Below are positions 63,201 to 64,000 of a stretch of 64,000 bases of DNA, piece by piece. The DNA comes from Dromaius novaehollandiae. Taxonomy: Eukaryota > Chordata > Aves > Casuariiformes > Dromaiidae. A model generated the notes under the pieces. That model was not told the origin of the DNA. It saw only the letters and a list, made by a program, of their open reading frames with translations, and did not search any database. Within the stretch, counting starts at the first letter, position 1. Every line of letters begins with the position of its first letter. The position numbers were made by a program, and so were the translations under genes. The stretch lies in contig NC_088130.1 in the NCBI RefSeq assembly GCF_036370855.1, positions 13,669,543 to 13,733,542 on the forward strand, written 5' to 3'.

Positions 63201-64000
63201 AGATCAAGAATTTGAGGCAAATTACATACAAACATAGGGATGATTTTTAATCTCAGAGTCAGACAAGTATTTTACTATTTATCTGCTTATGGTTCCACAA
63301 AGAAATGATATTTTAATATATGCTCTTTTAATTATCATTTTAAGCAGCACAGGGTTCCCAGCAATATTGGATTTATTTTCTTGCTGTCATTTGCTAAGAC
63401 ACTGTTTCTGGTGATACTTTGGCTCGAGTACGGAACAAAAGGGATTCTGAAAATAGAGGTTGTATTACGTACATTGTACTACTTCTGCTGTTCCAGTGAT
63501 GAAGAGTATTTGTATTCAGGAAAGAGATATGCATGGCTATCTTTTGAGCTACTTTCGAATTTCAGTTTATGAAACTGGCTTTCTACCAAAGTCTTTTTAT
63601 TTTATTTATTTTTGGTGGAATTGAAGAAAAGTAATACATTTATCTTTAAACAATGCATAACTAGATTTCAGAATAAAGGGGATTTTTTTCTCATTTTCTG
63701 TTGCAAGAAAACTGTAGTTATTAGAGAAGTCAGAAACCTTCTGATTATTTTTTTTATTTTTTTAATCCCTGCCTGCTGAATAGGAGAAAGAGAAAATAGA
63801 GTCAGTCATAAGATACCAAATATTTAAACCAAAAAATGACATGAGTTTCAGTTTACAGAAAGGTATTTCTGGTCAGAGGAAGAAGAATCAACATATCTGA
63901 GCAACATGGGGGTTATCAACTTGGGATGAGGGATAAGAGTGTCAATTTTATGTTCTCCCATCCTAGCAGAGAGCCACAAATGCTAGTCTCATGATTATTC

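Larger units (their letters stand above)
51146..64000 (+). other. TRPM3: TRPM3 intron 1 continued, to window end
   Basis: AT-rich non-coding DNA. It contains a pyrimidine-rich stretch (about 51930-52018), a small tandem array (52546-52592), a GTTT array (56017-56040) and a T17 tract followed by a short GC-richer segment (57234-57420). No further TRPM3 exon, RNA gene or recognisable mobile element was found. All open frames are short and domain-free. Confidence 0.55.

Noticed and set aside
35262..64000. Search for the next TRPM3 exon (AQKSWIER...)
   Set aside because: No matching coding segment with acceptor and donor was found by reading. It is presumably beyond the window, as expected for a very long intron.
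1..64000. CRISPR arrays, operons, rRNA, tRNA clusters or phage modules
   Set aside because: No regularly spaced repeats, no cloverleaf candidates I could support and no compact gene arrays. The sequence is typical vertebrate non-coding DNA.

Overview
The window is vertebrate nuclear DNA, most likely from a bird or another sauropsid. Three things point there: CR1-family LINE remnants with the typical avian 3' end, a low overall repeat load, and AT-rich non-coding sequence broken by short CpG-rich islands. Nothing bacterial or phage-like is visible: no operons, no long ORFs, no CRISPR array and no rRNA.

The one coding segment I can identify is a single first coding exon at 35172-35261 on the + strand. 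It sits at the 3' edge of a strong CpG island (about 34610-35310) and ends in a consensus splice donor. Its 30 codons match, as I remember the family, the N-terminus of the alternative (alpha-type) first exon of TRPM3, a melastatin-family cation channel. The window therefore appears to hold an internal TRPM3 promoter and exon, with upstream sequence on the left (1 to about 34600) and the start of a very large first intron on the right (35262 to beyond 64000). In chicken TRPM3 lies on chromosome Z, so a Z origin is plausible but not shown by the sequence. I found no second TRPM3 exon, including the next expected one beginning AQKSWIER.

Left part (1-34600): AT-rich non-coding DNA. It holds a CpG-rich patch near 13.08-13.56 kb, an old minus-strand CR1-like LINE fragment covering the endonuclease to pre-RT region (19440-20262), a plus-strand CR1 3' fragment (21761-22408), and just beyond it a perfect 18-bp inverted repeat (22650-22694). 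A second CpG-rich patch lies at about 29.38-29.64 kb and a MIR-like SINE relic at about 33.47-33.59 kb.

Right part (35262-64000), inferred TRPM3 intron 1: a small GC-rich island at about 36.98-37.17 kb, a degenerate CR1 3' fragment (48478-48945), and a GC-rich insertion at about 49.96-51.15 kb. That insertion carries a minus-strand Ty3/gypsy-type chromodomain followed by a probable LTR. A chromovirus-like relic is unusual for a bird-like background and is the most interesting observation here. The rest is AT-rich intron with homopolymers and small tandem duplications. I see no evidence of a wholly new system.
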